A stretch of DNA of 64,000 bases. Origin: CAUZWH01 sp965224275 (lineage in GTDB: Bacteria > Pseudomonadota > Alphaproteobacteria > SHVV01). The DNA is taken from contig CBDCYR010000002.1 in NCBI GenBank assembly GCA_965224275.1, forward strand, positions 1-64,000, in the 5' to 3' direction. The notes under the pieces are model-generated. The model did not search any database, was not told the origin of the DNA, and saw only the letters and a program-made list of their open reading frames with translations. Below, piece after piece: positions 17,078 to 25,996 of this stretch. The translations under genes were made by a program, and so were the position numbers. Each line of letters starts with the position of its first letter. Position 1 is the stretch's first letter.

Positions 17078-18319
17078 TCAGTGACTGGCCGCGGTGGCGC
17101 CCATTTCGTTGACCAATGACATCGTGTCGAAGCGGGACAGTCGGAACGGCGCGATGATATCGGGCATCCGCCCGGTGGCGATGGTCTGAGCCATGAACTT
17201 GCCGGTCGCCGGCGTGGCCTTGAAACCCCAGGTTCCCCAGCCCGCATCGAGCCAATAATCGTTAACCGGGCTTTCGCCCATGATTGGGCTGTAGTCCGGC
17301 GTCATATCCGTCATCCCCGCCCATTGCCGGACCAGCCGAACATCGGCCAAGAACGGAAATAGTTCGAGCGTATGGGCGATCAGGCTTTCCTTGAGATCAA
17401 GCGTCGATCGGGTGGAATAGAGTTCGTACGGATCGGAGCCGCCGCCAATAACAATCTCGCCGCGGGCGGTTTGCGAGATGTAGCAATGCAAGGCGGACGA
17501 TGAAACCAAAGGGTCGATAAAAGGCTTCAACGGTTGGGTCACCATCGCCTGGAGCGGGTAGGTCCGGATCGGCAAACGAAAGCCCGCCATCTTCGCGACA
17601 ACCGACGACATTCCGGCAACGGCCTGGACCACGGCACCGGCGTGAATTGTGCCGGCCGTCGTTTCGACGCCAATCGCTGACCCCTTCTCCTGGAGAACGC
17701 CTGTCACCTCGGTGCGCTGATGGATCTCGACACCGCGATCGGCGGCGCGCGCCGCGTAACCCCAGGCAACAGCGTCGTGGCGCGCGGTGCCCGCTTCCGG
17801 GTGCCACAGCCCTGCCATCACCGGCCAGCGCGCATCGAGCGGCATGTGCAAGCACGGCACGATCTCGCGGATCGTGTCGCGGTCAACCATTTCGATGCCG
17901 GTGCCATGGAACTTACCGACCTCGGCGCGCAACCGGAATGTTCTCACCGTGGCATCGGTGTGGGCGAGCGTTAGCTGCCCACGCTTCGAATACATCACGT
18001 TGTAGTCGAGCTCTTGCGAGAGTCCGTCGAATATTTTGACCGACGCTTTATAGAAGCGGACCGATTCGGGCGTGATGTAGTTTGACCGAATGACTGTGGT
18101 GTTACGGCCCGTATTGCCACCGCCAATGTAGCCCCTATCGAGCACGCAGACGTTCGTGACACCCCAGTCATTCGCCAAGTGATAGGCGGTCGCGAGCCCA
18201 TGTCCGCCGCCGCCGATAATGACGACGTCATAGGACGGTTTCAGGTCTGTCGCCGGCGGTAGGTCGGGCTTTGCCGGATAAGCGCGGCGCAGGCCATATT
18301 TTAGGAGGCCAATAGGCAT
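17078..18319 (-). CDS. soxB: sarcosine oxidase-type beta subunit
   Basis: 413 residues, a D-amino-acid-oxidase-fold flavoprotein. The FAD motif VIIGGGGHGLATAYHLA begins near residue 31, preceded by the SoxB-typical leader GLLKYGLRRAYPAKP. GGGNTGRNTTVIRSNY is a family signature, and TARHDAVAWGYA carries the histidine that, in characterised enzymes, holds FMN covalently (from memory). This subunit oxidises the N-methyl amine. ATG 18319 is chosen because the typical N-terminus starts there, 25 bases after the hyuB stop; a longer frame reads back into hyuB. It could equally be MgdA of N-methylglutamate dehydrogenase. Confidence 0.9.
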   Translation of the reverse strand: MPIGLLKYGLRRAYPAKPDLPPATDLKPSYDVVIIGGGGHGLATAYHLANDWGVTNVCVLDRGYIGGGNTGRNTTVIRSNYITPESVRFYKASVKIFDGLSQELDYNVMYSKRGQLTLAHTDATVRTFRLRAEVGKFHGTGIEMVDRDTIREIVPCLHMPLDARWPVMAGLWHPEAGTARHDAVAWGYAARAADRGVEIHQRTEVTGVLQEKGSAIGVETTAGTIHAGAVVQAVAGMSSVVAKMAGFRLPIRTYPLQAMVTQPLKPFIDPLVSSSALHCYISQTARGEIVIGGGSDPYELYSTRSTLDLKESLIAHTLELFPFLADVRLVRQWAGMTDMTPDYSPIMGESPVNDYWLDAGWGTWGFKATPATGKFMAQTIATGRMPDIIAPFRLSRFDTMSLVNEMGATAASH

Positions 18320-18344
18320 AATATGGGCGGGATTTGGGGCTGGA

Positions 18345-20027
18345 TCAGCGGCGGTAGAATTCAAACAAGTACGCGTCAGAGAACTTGCCGCTTTCTCGGT
18401 CGTCCGCCAACAGGTTTTCTGCACGATCGCTGGGCGGGCCGTAGCCACCGGCACCCGGCGTTTCAATCATGATTTTTTCGCCTGGTTCAACAGCCACCCC
18501 CGACGGTTTGATGTCGAGGGCGGTTTCGCTGGCATCAGTTTGTTGAAACACGAACCGGCCCGGGCGCCCTGCGCGACCGCCAAAGATTCCCCAGGCCTGA
18601 TGGCTAAACCGCTCCCCCTGGCCGTTGAACAAGCAGCGGTGGCCGACCGGCGTCACGACTCGCCGCAATCCCTGCCCGCCTCGATACCGACCGGGTCCGG
18701 CGGAATCGTCGACCAATTCATAACGTTCGACCCGCAATGGATATTCCATCTCGATCGCTTCAACCGGGAGGTTCGAGGTGTTGGTGGTATGAACCTGAAC
18801 ACCATCCTTGCCATCGTGGTCAAAACGAGCTCCGCCGCCGCCCCCCAATGTCTCAAGATATAGGTAACTCTGGCTGGTACGAGGATCGAGACCAGAAAAA
18901 ACCGCAGTTGTATTGGCGCCGTTGGACGCCCCGGTCGCCGCGCTGGGCAACACCTCGGCGAGCGCGCCGATGATCATGTCGGCGATCCGCTGGCAGGTGT
19001 TGGCACGACCCGCGACCGGTGCTGGCGCAATACAATTCACGAGCGATCCCGGCTCGGCAACAATCTCGCAAACGTCGATCACCCCTTGATTGTTGGGGGC
19101 CGTGGGATCAAGCAACGACTTCAACGCGTAACAGACCGTCGCGTGGGTGGGATTAAGCGGCACATTGATATTGCCGGTGACTTGACGGGCGGTGCCGGTG
19201 AAGTCGAACAAGATGCGTTCGCCAGAAACTTCAATCTTAAGCGCCACCGGAATATCGGTTGCGCCCATGCCGTCGTCGTCCATAACGTCGGAAAACGTAT
19301 AGGAACCGTCGGGAATCGCAGCCACCGCATCGCGCATCCGCCGCTCCGTGCGTGAGATCAGCTCTTCAAATGTGACGTGCAGCGTATCGACCGTGTAGCG
19401 CTCAACCAGTTCGCCCAGGCGTCGTTCGCCGAGCCGGCACGCGGCGATCTGCGCGTTGTAATCGCCCCGCCGCTCCTCTGGCAGCCGCGCGTTTAGCAGC
19501 AACAAATCAAAGATGTCACGGCACAACTCACCAGCTTGGAAAAGACGCACAACCGGGATTCGCAGGCCTTCCTGGTAGATTTCCGACATGCCGCCGGCGA
19601 TTGATCCTGGCGCCATGCCGCCCATATCGGCGTGATGCGCAACATTGCAAATAAACGCCAGCAGCCGCCCATCATGAAACACAGGCATGGCCATATTGAT
19701 ATCCGGAAGATGGGAGCCGCCCGCCACATGCGGATCGTTGGCGAGAAACAGATCGCCCTCGCGCATGGCATCAGGTGGGTAGCGCTCGAAGAGATGCTCC
19801 ATCAAGCCTTTCATCGAGGAGAGATGGATGGGCAGCGCGTTTTCGGCTTGAACTACCTGGCGCCCCTGTGGATCGACGATCACTGTAGAGTGGTCGTGGC
19901 GTTCCTTAATATTGGTCGAATAGGCGCTACGCATAAGCGCAATGTAGGTTTCGTCGGCAATCGAACGCAGCGCGTTAAAGAGGATCTCCAGCGTCACCGG
20001 ATCAAGTTTGGCGAGATCTTTGGTCAT
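18345..20027 (-). CDS. hyuB: N-methylhydantoinase/oxoprolinase B-type subunit
   Basis: 560 residues of the HyuB family. Signatures are LANDPHVAGGSHLPDIN, the long conserved middle with FTGTARQVTGNINVPLNPTH, and the C-terminal GAGGYGPP. HyuA and HyuB together form ATP-dependent hydantoin-ring hydrolases (N-methylhydantoin to N-carbamoylsarcosine), 5-oxoprolinase or acetone/acetophenone carboxylases. Its ATG overlaps the hyuA stop by four bases, and soxB starts 25 bases downstream. That link to sarcosine oxidase favours a methylhydantoin-type substrate over oxoproline, though this is inference. Confidence 0.9.
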   Translation of the reverse strand: MTKDLAKLDPVTLEILFNALRSIADETYIALMRSAYSTNIKERHDHSTVIVDPQGRQVVQAENALPIHLSSMKGLMEHLFERYPPDAMREGDLFLANDPHVAGGSHLPDINMAMPVFHDGRLLAFICNVAHHADMGGMAPGSIAGGMSEIYQEGLRIPVVRLFQAGELCRDIFDLLLLNARLPEERRGDYNAQIAACRLGERRLGELVERYTVDTLHVTFEELISRTERRMRDAVAAIPDGSYTFSDVMDDDGMGATDIPVALKIEVSGERILFDFTGTARQVTGNINVPLNPTHATVCYALKSLLDPTAPNNQGVIDVCEIVAEPGSLVNCIAPAPVAGRANTCQRIADMIIGALAEVLPSAATGASNGANTTAVFSGLDPRTSQSYLYLETLGGGGGARFDHDGKDGVQVHTTNTSNLPVEAIEMEYPLRVERYELVDDSAGPGRYRGGQGLRRVVTPVGHRCLFNGQGERFSHQAWGIFGGRAGRPGRFVFQQTDASETALDIKPSGVAVEPGEKIMIETPGAGGYGPPSDRAENLLADDRESGKFSDAYLFEFYRR

Positions 20028-22081
20028 GCCGCAAGTTCCAGCACGAGGTTACCGGTCGGGTGTACAACGGCACGATCGCCCGGAAAAACAATCGTCGTTG
20101 CATCGAGTTGATCGATTACCGCGGGTCCGTTGATAACCTGACCGGGCACCAAGGCGCGACGTTGGTGGATTGCAGCATCGCGCGATTGCTCGGCTTCGAA
20201 ATAGATCGGTCGGCTCGATTCAGATCGAGCCGGCTCCGCGTGCGCCAGCTCACCTAGGATGGGCTCGTCTTCCACAATACTCGCGGTAAGCCGGAGATTG
20301 ATGATTTCGACCGCATCGTCCGGGTTATGAAATCCGTAGTTTGCATCGTGCACGGCAAAGAACAGCTGTTTGAGTCGGTCAATATTGGGGGCTTGGGCCG
20401 ACATTTCAGAATCTACCACCCGAAGTTCGAAGTTTTGGCCGACGTAACGCATGTCGTAGGCAATCGTGATCGATCGTTGCGCGTGGTCGTTTGATTTCCA
20501 CGTCGCAGCATCCCGGTCGAACCACGCCGTGGCGTCGCGTCTGAGCGCGCCAGTCAATTCGCTCAAGATTTCTATTCCATCTTGATCGAGCGGCAACCGT
20601 GAAGATCGAACGAACTCTTCCTTTCGGTCCGCGAAAACGAGCCCTTGCGCGCACAAGATGCCGGGGTCGCGCGGCACGATGATTTCTCGGATCCCGAATG
20701 CGCGGGCCACATCGGTAGCATGCAGCGGGCCAGCGCCGCCGAACGGCATTAGTACAAAATCACGAGGATCGTGGCCCCGTTCGACCGAGACCGCACGAAT
20801 GGCACGCACCATGTTGGCAACGACAATGCTGACGATACCGTGCGCAGCGCGCTCGATACTCGTGTCGAGTTGGCGCGCGGTCGGTCCGATTGCCCGCCTT
20901 GCTGCGTCGATGTCGAGATCCATCGCGCCGCCGAGCAGCCCGTTCGGCGACAATCTGCCCAAGACGGCATTGGCATCTGAGACCGTTGGCCTAACGCCTC
21001 CCTTTCCGTAGCAGGCCGGGCCGGGATCGGCACCAGCACTCTCGGGTCCAACCTTCATCAAGCCATCGCGATCAAACCACGCGACCGACCCGCCGCCAGC
21101 GCCGACAGTGTTAATGTCAACCATTGGTAAGCGCACCGGGAAGCCGGAAACGTCGCGGCTAAAACTCATGCCCGCCTTGTGCTCACGGATTAGGCACACA
21201 TCAGCACTTGTTCCGCCCATATCAAGCGTGATGACGTCGGCTCGACCGACCTCGCGCGCGGTATGCACGGCACCGACAACGCCGGCCGCGGGTCCTGACA
21301 AAACGGTGCGAACGGGATAGCGAGCGGTGGTCGCCGCGGACATCAAGCCGCCGTTTGACTGATTGATGCCGACACTCGCCTTCGGCGAAGTCTTTGCTAA
21401 TCCTGCGCCAAGCGCATCGATATAGGGGGCGACCACGGGTTGGAGATAAGCGTTCAATACGGTTGTCGAGAAGCGTTCGAATTCGCGAAATTCCGGGTGC
21501 ACATCGGACGATAGCGAAATGAACATATGCGGGAACGCCTGCTGTAAGGCCTCGCCGAGGGCGCGCTCGTGAGCACCGTTTCGAAAAGCAAAAAGCAGGC
21601 ACACGGCGCATGCCGTGGCGCTTGACGCTCGCACGGCGTCGATCATCGCTTCGATCGCTTCCGGTGTTAGTGGAATCAGCGTGTCGCCCTCAGCATCGAG
21701 ACGCTCGCTCACTTCGAAGCGATGCTTACGCGGCACCAGCGGTGGCGGATGATCGACCTGCAAATCGTAGAGCTTGGGCCGGGTCTGCCGTCCGATCTCA
21801 AGCAGGTCGCGAAATCCGTCGGTCGTGATCAACGCGACATCGGCGCCCCGCCGCTCGATCAGGGCGTTGGTACCGACCGTGGTTCCGTGCGAGAAGAAGT
21901 CGATTTCATTAAGCGCCAGACCGGACGCCTCGGCCAGGGCCTCGATACCACTCATGATCGCGTTTGCCGGATCATCCGGTTGCGATGGAAGTTTGTGAAC
22001 AAACGCCTGGCCGCTGGCGCGATCAATCGCGAACAGATCGGTGAACGTGCCGCCGACATCAACGCCGACGATCCAGGTCAT
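20024..22081 (-). CDS. hyuA: N-methylhydantoinase/oxoprolinase A-type subunit
   Basis: 685 residues. The actin-like ATPase phosphate loop GVDVGGTFTDLFAID is at residues 6-20, a second nucleotide site is LDMGGTSADVCLI, and FSHGTTVGTNALIER is a family signature. The length is right for the ATP-binding subunit of the hydantoinase/oxoprolinase family. It is second in the operon, 40 bases after the Rieske gene, and overlaps hyuB. Ring opening of a cyclic amide at the cost of ATP is expected; the exact ring is unknown. Confidence 0.9.
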   Translation of the reverse strand: MTWIVGVDVGGTFTDLFAIDRASGQAFVHKLPSQPDDPANAIMSGIEALAEASGLALNEIDFFSHGTTVGTNALIERRGADVALITTDGFRDLLEIGRQTRPKLYDLQVDHPPPLVPRKHRFEVSERLDAEGDTLIPLTPEAIEAMIDAVRASSATACAVCLLFAFRNGAHERALGEALQQAFPHMFISLSSDVHPEFREFERFSTTVLNAYLQPVVAPYIDALGAGLAKTSPKASVGINQSNGGLMSAATTARYPVRTVLSGPAAGVVGAVHTAREVGRADVITLDMGGTSADVCLIREHKAGMSFSRDVSGFPVRLPMVDINTVGAGGGSVAWFDRDGLMKVGPESAGADPGPACYGKGGVRPTVSDANAVLGRLSPNGLLGGAMDLDIDAARRAIGPTARQLDTSIERAAHGIVSIVVANMVRAIRAVSVERGHDPRDFVLMPFGGAGPLHATDVARAFGIREIIVPRDPGILCAQGLVFADRKEEFVRSSRLPLDQDGIEILSELTGALRRDATAWFDRDAATWKSNDHAQRSITIAYDMRYVGQNFELRVVDSEMSAQAPNIDRLKQLFFAVHDANYGFHNPDDAVEIINLRLTASIVEDEPILGELAHAEPARSESSRPIYFEAEQSRDAAIHQRRALVPGQVINGPAVIDQLDATTIVFPGDRAVVHPTGNLVLELAA

Positions 22082-22121
22082 CGTCTAACCACTACGATGG
22101 ATGAACTACGTTTGTGTGCCG

Positions 22122-23507
22122 TCAGTCCGCATAAGTCCGGACCACAGACGCTAGTTTTTCGCCAAATGCCGATTCGCGATCCGAGGCCGGAAGGTTGGCG
22201 CTATCAAATACGAGCTGCGAAACCTTATCGCCGACTTCCCGCATCATGGCACGGTCGTCGCCGTTCGCTGGCGGAATGGTCACAACGGTATCTTGCGTAT
22301 AGGTCGGCACCACGCCATCGACCCTTGGGCTTCTATCGACGCTGACGAAATCCTCTCCATCACGCACGGCGTGAATGTTTTCGCGAATGATTTTTCGCAA
22401 CATGGCGACTCCGCGATCGCCGTGGTTGAGATTCCAGGCCGCGTTCCGCGCGACGTCGCCCTGCCCCGCGATCGCTTCATAATCGCCCGGCACACGCTGA
22501 CGCTCGGCGTAAGGCCGCTCATCTTCGGTCTGGCCGATGAAGTCGATTTTGCCGGCACCGACCAGGTTTGGATCAGCATCGCTGTCCCGATCCAACCGAT
22601 CGCTGAAGAACCGCCAGCCAATCATTTGCGTGTGGGTGTCGTCGATGGGCCGCATCCATCGCGTCAGCGCACACCGCAAAAACGTCTCTTCGTACTCCGC
22701 CGAAATCCACAAATGACCGGTCTGATTGAGATTAGGCAGCATGACATCGGTCGTGCGCACCCAGACGTGGTCGTTCCAACGACGCACATTGATGTTGATC
22801 ATCCCCAGCGGCGTATCGACGTAGGTAAGCTCCGGAAGCTCGCCCCACGAAACCGCGAACTGCGCGCCACTGACGCGTGTGTGAAGAAAACACGAATGCG
22901 TTGGATCTTGGGTGTTGTCGAGCACCTGGATCCAGTTGCACGGAAAATAGAGCGAGAACGGGACCGATTTGGTATCGGGTTGGACGTAGGAATCAAGAAT
23001 CGGGAATTCAGGCACATCTGTGGGCGGCCCCATATAGGTGAAGATAATGCCGTTGTACTCCTGAACCGGATAGGCCGGGTGGTAGAGCCGTTCTTTGATT
23101 TTGCTACCAGGATCGTTGGGTGTTTCCAAGATTGTGCCATCGGGCGCGAAGTGCCAGCCGTGGTAGCAGCACTGCAGCCCTTGATCTGTTGGCAGCCCAT
23201 ATTCGAGTGACGCGCCGCGGTGACTGCAATGTTTTTCAACCAGCCCAAGTTTGCCGGCCCGCGTTCTAAACAGGACAAGCTCTTCGTCGAGCATGCGCAC
23301 GACCATTGGCACGTCGCCCAGTTCTTCTGACAGACAAACCGGTTGCCAGGTGCGGCGAAGGTATTCACCGCCATCGGTACCGCGTCCGACGCTGATAACT
23401 TCTTCGTCGATCGGAATCGAGCGCGGCCGATCATAGGCAGCGTTGGCTTGGCGAACCCGAGGGACTTCGTTCTCAAAGCGGGCGGTCTCTCCCGAAACCT
23501 CGTTCAT
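22122..23507 (-). CDS. Rieske oxygenase alpha subunit (operon leader)
   Basis: 461 residues, the longest of the four Rieske proteins here. Rieske ligands are C94/H96 (CSHRG) and C113/H116 (CCYHGW). The catalytic domain has VLDNTQDPTHSCFLHTR, the N/D..D-x2-H-x4-H iron motif seen in phthalate-dioxygenase-like monooxygenases (vanillate O-demethylase, LigX, caffeine N-demethylases). It is the first gene of an operon continuing with hyuAB and soxBDAG, so hydroxylation or N/O-demethylation of a ring substrate before ring opening is likely. No reductase is encoded in the operon. Confidence 0.88.
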   Translation of the reverse strand: MNEVSGETARFENEVPRVRQANAAYDRPRSIPIDEEVISVGRGTDGGEYLRRTWQPVCLSEELGDVPMVVRMLDEELVLFRTRAGKLGLVEKHCSHRGASLEYGLPTDQGLQCCYHGWHFAPDGTILETPNDPGSKIKERLYHPAYPVQEYNGIIFTYMGPPTDVPEFPILDSYVQPDTKSVPFSLYFPCNWIQVLDNTQDPTHSCFLHTRVSGAQFAVSWGELPELTYVDTPLGMININVRRWNDHVWVRTTDVMLPNLNQTGHLWISAEYEETFLRCALTRWMRPIDDTHTQMIGWRFFSDRLDRDSDADPNLVGAGKIDFIGQTEDERPYAERQRVPGDYEAIAGQGDVARNAAWNLNHGDRGVAMLRKIIRENIHAVRDGEDFVSVDRSPRVDGVVPTYTQDTVVTIPPANGDDRAMMREVGDKVSQLVFDSANLPASDRESAFGEKLASVVRTYAD

Positions 23508-23575
23508 AGCAATGTCCCCTGCTCAGATGGAGGAAGTCTATCGCGCTTTGTTTTCGCTTAGAAATCGCCGATAAC

Positions 23576-23764
23576 ATCTAACATTGCTGCGGAAAGCGCA
23601 CGAATGGCGACACGGCCAGCAACGCAGACGCATTGCGCGACGCGGCGTTATGCGGCCTCGGATTGATGCGCGTGCCCGCGTGGGTGGTCGAACGAGACAT
23701 CAAAGAGAAGACGCCTAAAAAGTTTTTGAAGGCCGATCCGACCAGTGCCCGCTTATTCGACTGA
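23576..23764 (+). pseudogene. remnant of a LysR-type regulator (C-terminal end)
   Basis: Within the 366-base gap between the divergent Rieske and DddP-like genes, the + strand reads TNGDTASNADALRDAALCGL, then GLMRVPAWVVERDIKE, ending at TGA 23762-23764. This matches the effector-domain end of LysR regulators (typically NNGEALRDAALAGLGIALLP). The frame is closed by a stop just upstream, and there is no start, helix-turn-helix or ribosome-binding site. It is likely the stump of a deleted regulator of one neighbouring operon. The rest of the gap shows no gene. Confidence 0.45.
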
Positions 23765-23873
23765 TCTATATACATAACCGCTTGATGTCGCCCAGGGTTC
23801 GCACCTTCATTGACTTCGCGGTTCATCAGTTAGTAGCTGACCACGATAGCAACAGGGGCCTTACGTTCGACAG

Positions 23874-25118
23874 ATGCCGATCAAGCAACCCGAGCGGAAC
23901 GAAATGAGCGGTAGGCTACAAAGTTCAGAGCCCGACTCGTCGACGATCGATTTGCGGGCCCTACGCGCATATCGTTTGGGTCGGGTTCAAGCGGAAATGA
24001 ACGCGGCCGCCGTTGGTGCGGTGCTAATGTTCGACCCGCTCAACATTCGCTATGCCACCGACGCCCGCAACATGACGTTGTGGAAGGCCCATTCCTGGGG
24101 TCGCTACGCCTTTCTTCCAGTCGACAGCGGCGCCATCGTGTTTGATGCACCGGGTAGTCTGCACCAAAACGAAACGCTCGAGACCGTTGCTGAATCGCGC
24201 CCGTCGACCGGCCTCGGTTACATTTACGGCGGCGAGGGACTGGTTGAACGCACCGCCAAATGGGCGGCCGAAATTGCTGACCTGGTGGCCCAACATTGCG
24301 GGCGGGAAAAACGGCTTGCGATCGACCGCATCGACCCGCTTGGCGCAAGCGCGCTGGCGCGGCACGGCATCGAGTTGGTCGATGTAAGCCGCATCATGGA
24401 ACGCGCCAGGCTGATCAAATCCCAAGAAGAGATCGCTTGCATGAAAATCGCGGTCGCCGCATGCGAAGCCGGTATGTGGGCAATGCATCGGGCCCTTGCT
24501 CCAGGTATGACGGAGAACGAGCTCTGGTCGCTGCTGCACCAAGCCAACATCGCGCGCGACGGTGAATGGATTGAAACCCGCTGCCTCGCATCGGGTGAAC
24601 GTACCAATCCATGGCTACAGGAATGTTCGGACCGGGTTATTCACGCCGGAGAATTGGTTGCCTTCGACACCGATCTGATTGGGCCGTTCGGCTACATGGC
24701 CGACATTTCGCGGACTTACTATTGTGGTCATGCGAAGGCCACCGACGAGCAGCGCCGGCTCTACAGCCTGTCTTACGAACAAATCCAGCATGATGTTGCG
24801 CTTCTCGCGCCGGGCATGGAGTTTGCCGAATTTGTCGAACGCGCTTGGCAGATTCCGGATGAGTTTGTAGCCAACCGCTATGGCTGCGTCGCCCACGGCG
24901 TCGGGATGTGCGATGAGTATCCGACTATTGGCTACCCAACCGGACCCGGCCTCGGCAACGTCGACGGGACTTTCAAACCCGGTATGACGATTTGCATCGA
25001 GAGCTATATCGGTGCTGACACCGGCGTCGAAGGGGTGAAACTCGAACAGCAACTACTGGTAACCGAACGCGGGACGGAATTGCTTTCAACGTTCCCCTTT
25101 GAAGAAGAATTATTGTGA
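23874..25118 (+). CDS. dddP: DddP-like DMSP lyase (M24 peptidase fold)
   Basis: 414 residues of the creatinase/aminopeptidase-P fold. The metal ligands D265, D267, D277 (FDTDLIGPFGYMADISRT), H341 (AHGVGMCDE), E376 and E391 have exactly the spacing I recall for DddP (D295, D297, D307, H371, E406, E421), and the catalytic pair Y366/D377 would be Y336/D347 here. Other shared stretches are MFDPLNIRYATD, GEWIETR and RTNPW. DddP cleaves dimethylsulfoniopropionate to acrylate and dimethyl sulfide. The start could also be ATG 23904. Followed by a RidA gene. Creatinase or ectoine hydrolase are less likely; non-lyase DddP relatives cannot be excluded. Confidence 0.75.
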   Translation: MPIKQPERNEMSGRLQSSEPDSSTIDLRALRAYRLGRVQAEMNAAAVGAVLMFDPLNIRYATDARNMTLWKAHSWGRYAFLPVDSGAIVFDAPGSLHQNETLETVAESRPSTGLGYIYGGEGLVERTAKWAAEIADLVAQHCGREKRLAIDRIDPLGASALARHGIELVDVSRIMERARLIKSQEEIACMKIAVAACEAGMWAMHRALAPGMTENELWSLLHQANIARDGEWIETRCLASGERTNPWLQECSDRVIHAGELVAFDTDLIGPFGYMADISRTYYCGHAKATDEQRRLYSLSYEQIQHDVALLAPGMEFAEFVERAWQIPDEFVANRYGCVAHGVGMCDEYPTIGYPTGPGLGNVDGTFKPGMTICIESYIGADTGVEGVKLEQQLLVTERGTELLSTFPFEEELL

Positions 25119-25143
25119 TTTGCAACATGTGAGGGAGGAAACG

Positions 25144-25533
25144 ATGCCACGCAAGAACATAAGCTCAGGGCGCCCCTGGGAAGACTCAGCCGGCTATTCG
25201 CGGGCCGTACGCGTCGGCAATATCGTCGACGTATGCCTGACCACACCGACCGCGCCTGACGGAACTATCCTGCATCCAGGTGACGTCTATAAACAAACCA
25301 AGCTCGCGCTCCAAATGGTTGGCGAAGCACTCGCGGAAGCGGGTGCGACGTTCAACGATGTGGTCAAGACGCGGATGTATCTGCTCGACATGTCGACATG
25401 GGAAGAAGCCGCGCGCGCCCATGCGGAGGTATTTCGCGATATCAAACCAACAACCGGGTGGATTGGCGTCAGCGGATTTTTTACCGATGGGATCGTCGCC
25501 GAAGTCGAGGCGATGGCGGTGATCGAAGACTGA
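25144..25533 (+). CDS. RidA/YjgF-family protein
   Basis: 129 residues with the trimeric RidA fold. Landmarks are GRPWEDSAGYSRAVRVGN at the N-terminus, the central VKTRMYLLDMS, and the C-terminal AEVEAMAVIED. Family members hydrolyse reactive enamines/imines or act on small keto or amino acids. ATG 25144 is set by GGGAGG just upstream, 26 bases after the DddP-like stop, so it is cotranscribed with it. The canonical arginine is in KTRMYL. It may detoxify or process an unstable product. Confidence 0.85.
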   Translation: MPRKNISSGRPWEDSAGYSRAVRVGNIVDVCLTTPTAPDGTILHPGDVYKQTKLALQMVGEALAEAGATFNDVVKTRMYLLDMSTWEEAARAHAEVFRDIKPTTGWIGVSGFFTDGIVAEVEAMAVIED

Positions 25534-25541
25534 GCAGCAGG

Positions 25542-25946
25542 CTACTCCGAATCCATTACCTCGGGCAGATGGATCGTAATCGAGGGAAACGCGGCGCGGC
25601 CGACTTTAAGAATGGCGATCGGCAGGCTGGCAATTTCGTCACCGGAGATTGTGAACTCTCGCTCGACTACTGCGACATGAACAAATAATTCGCGCTTGGC
25701 GAGGCCGCGCAGTCGTGTGTCGAGCTGGGCCAATGCGGTCGCTTGATCATTGCTGTTCGCTTCGTCCCAATCTTCTGCAAGCTCGAAAAATAGGTCGAGA
25801 AACGCATCGGCAGATTCGGACTCGGCGTCGCCTTCGCGATCGTCGCGTTCGACAACATGAGCGAGTTGGGCGGCTTCAACCGCGGTCCATAGATCGGCAC
25901 CGCGGTCGGCGCGCTGTGCTGTGACGAGTTCGCTATCGGTTTCCAT
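25542..25946 (-). CDS. hypothetical acidic protein
   Basis: 134 residues, acidic in the first half (repeated E/D) with a predicted helix around ADAFLDLFFELAEDW. The second half looks like beta structure (LFVHVAVVEREFTISGDEIASL, shortened here, and PSITIHLPE). Codon use resembles its neighbours. I do not recognise the family. The start is uncertain: ATG 25946 or one six codons earlier. It is convergent with ridA (8 bases apart) and lies just downstream of the MmgE/PrpD gene region on the same strand order. Confidence 0.55.
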   Translation of the reverse strand: METDSELVTAQRADRGADLWTAVEAAQLAHVVERDDREGDAESESADAFLDLFFELAEDWDEANSNDQATALAQLDTRLRGLAKRELFVHVAVVEREFTISGDEIASLPIAILKVGRAAFPSITIHLPEVMDSE

Positions 25947-25996
25947 ATAACGGTTATGATCCAACTCTAGCCAGTTGGACCAGCCCTATCCCATCG

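Noticed and set aside
17041..17247. N-terminal extension of SoxD (69 codons)
   Set aside because: It lies within soxB in another frame and has arginine/proline-rich shadow composition; the SoxD start at 17040 has a GGAG site.
18320..18466. N-terminal extension of SoxB (49 codons)
   Set aside because: It reads in another frame inside hyuB and is not protein-like; the SoxB-typical N-terminus begins at ATG 18319.
23578..23826. 82-codon open frame on the - strand
   Set aside because: Its composition is unlike a protein, it has no ribosome-binding site, and it lies opposite to the LysR remnant, which explains the open frame.
23874..25118. Creatinase or ectoine hydrolase as identity of the M24 protein, attractive because of the nearby creatininase and sarcosine oxidase genes
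   Set aside because: Motifs and spacing of metal and catalytic residues match DddP much better than creatinase or DoeA, as far as I recall these sequences.
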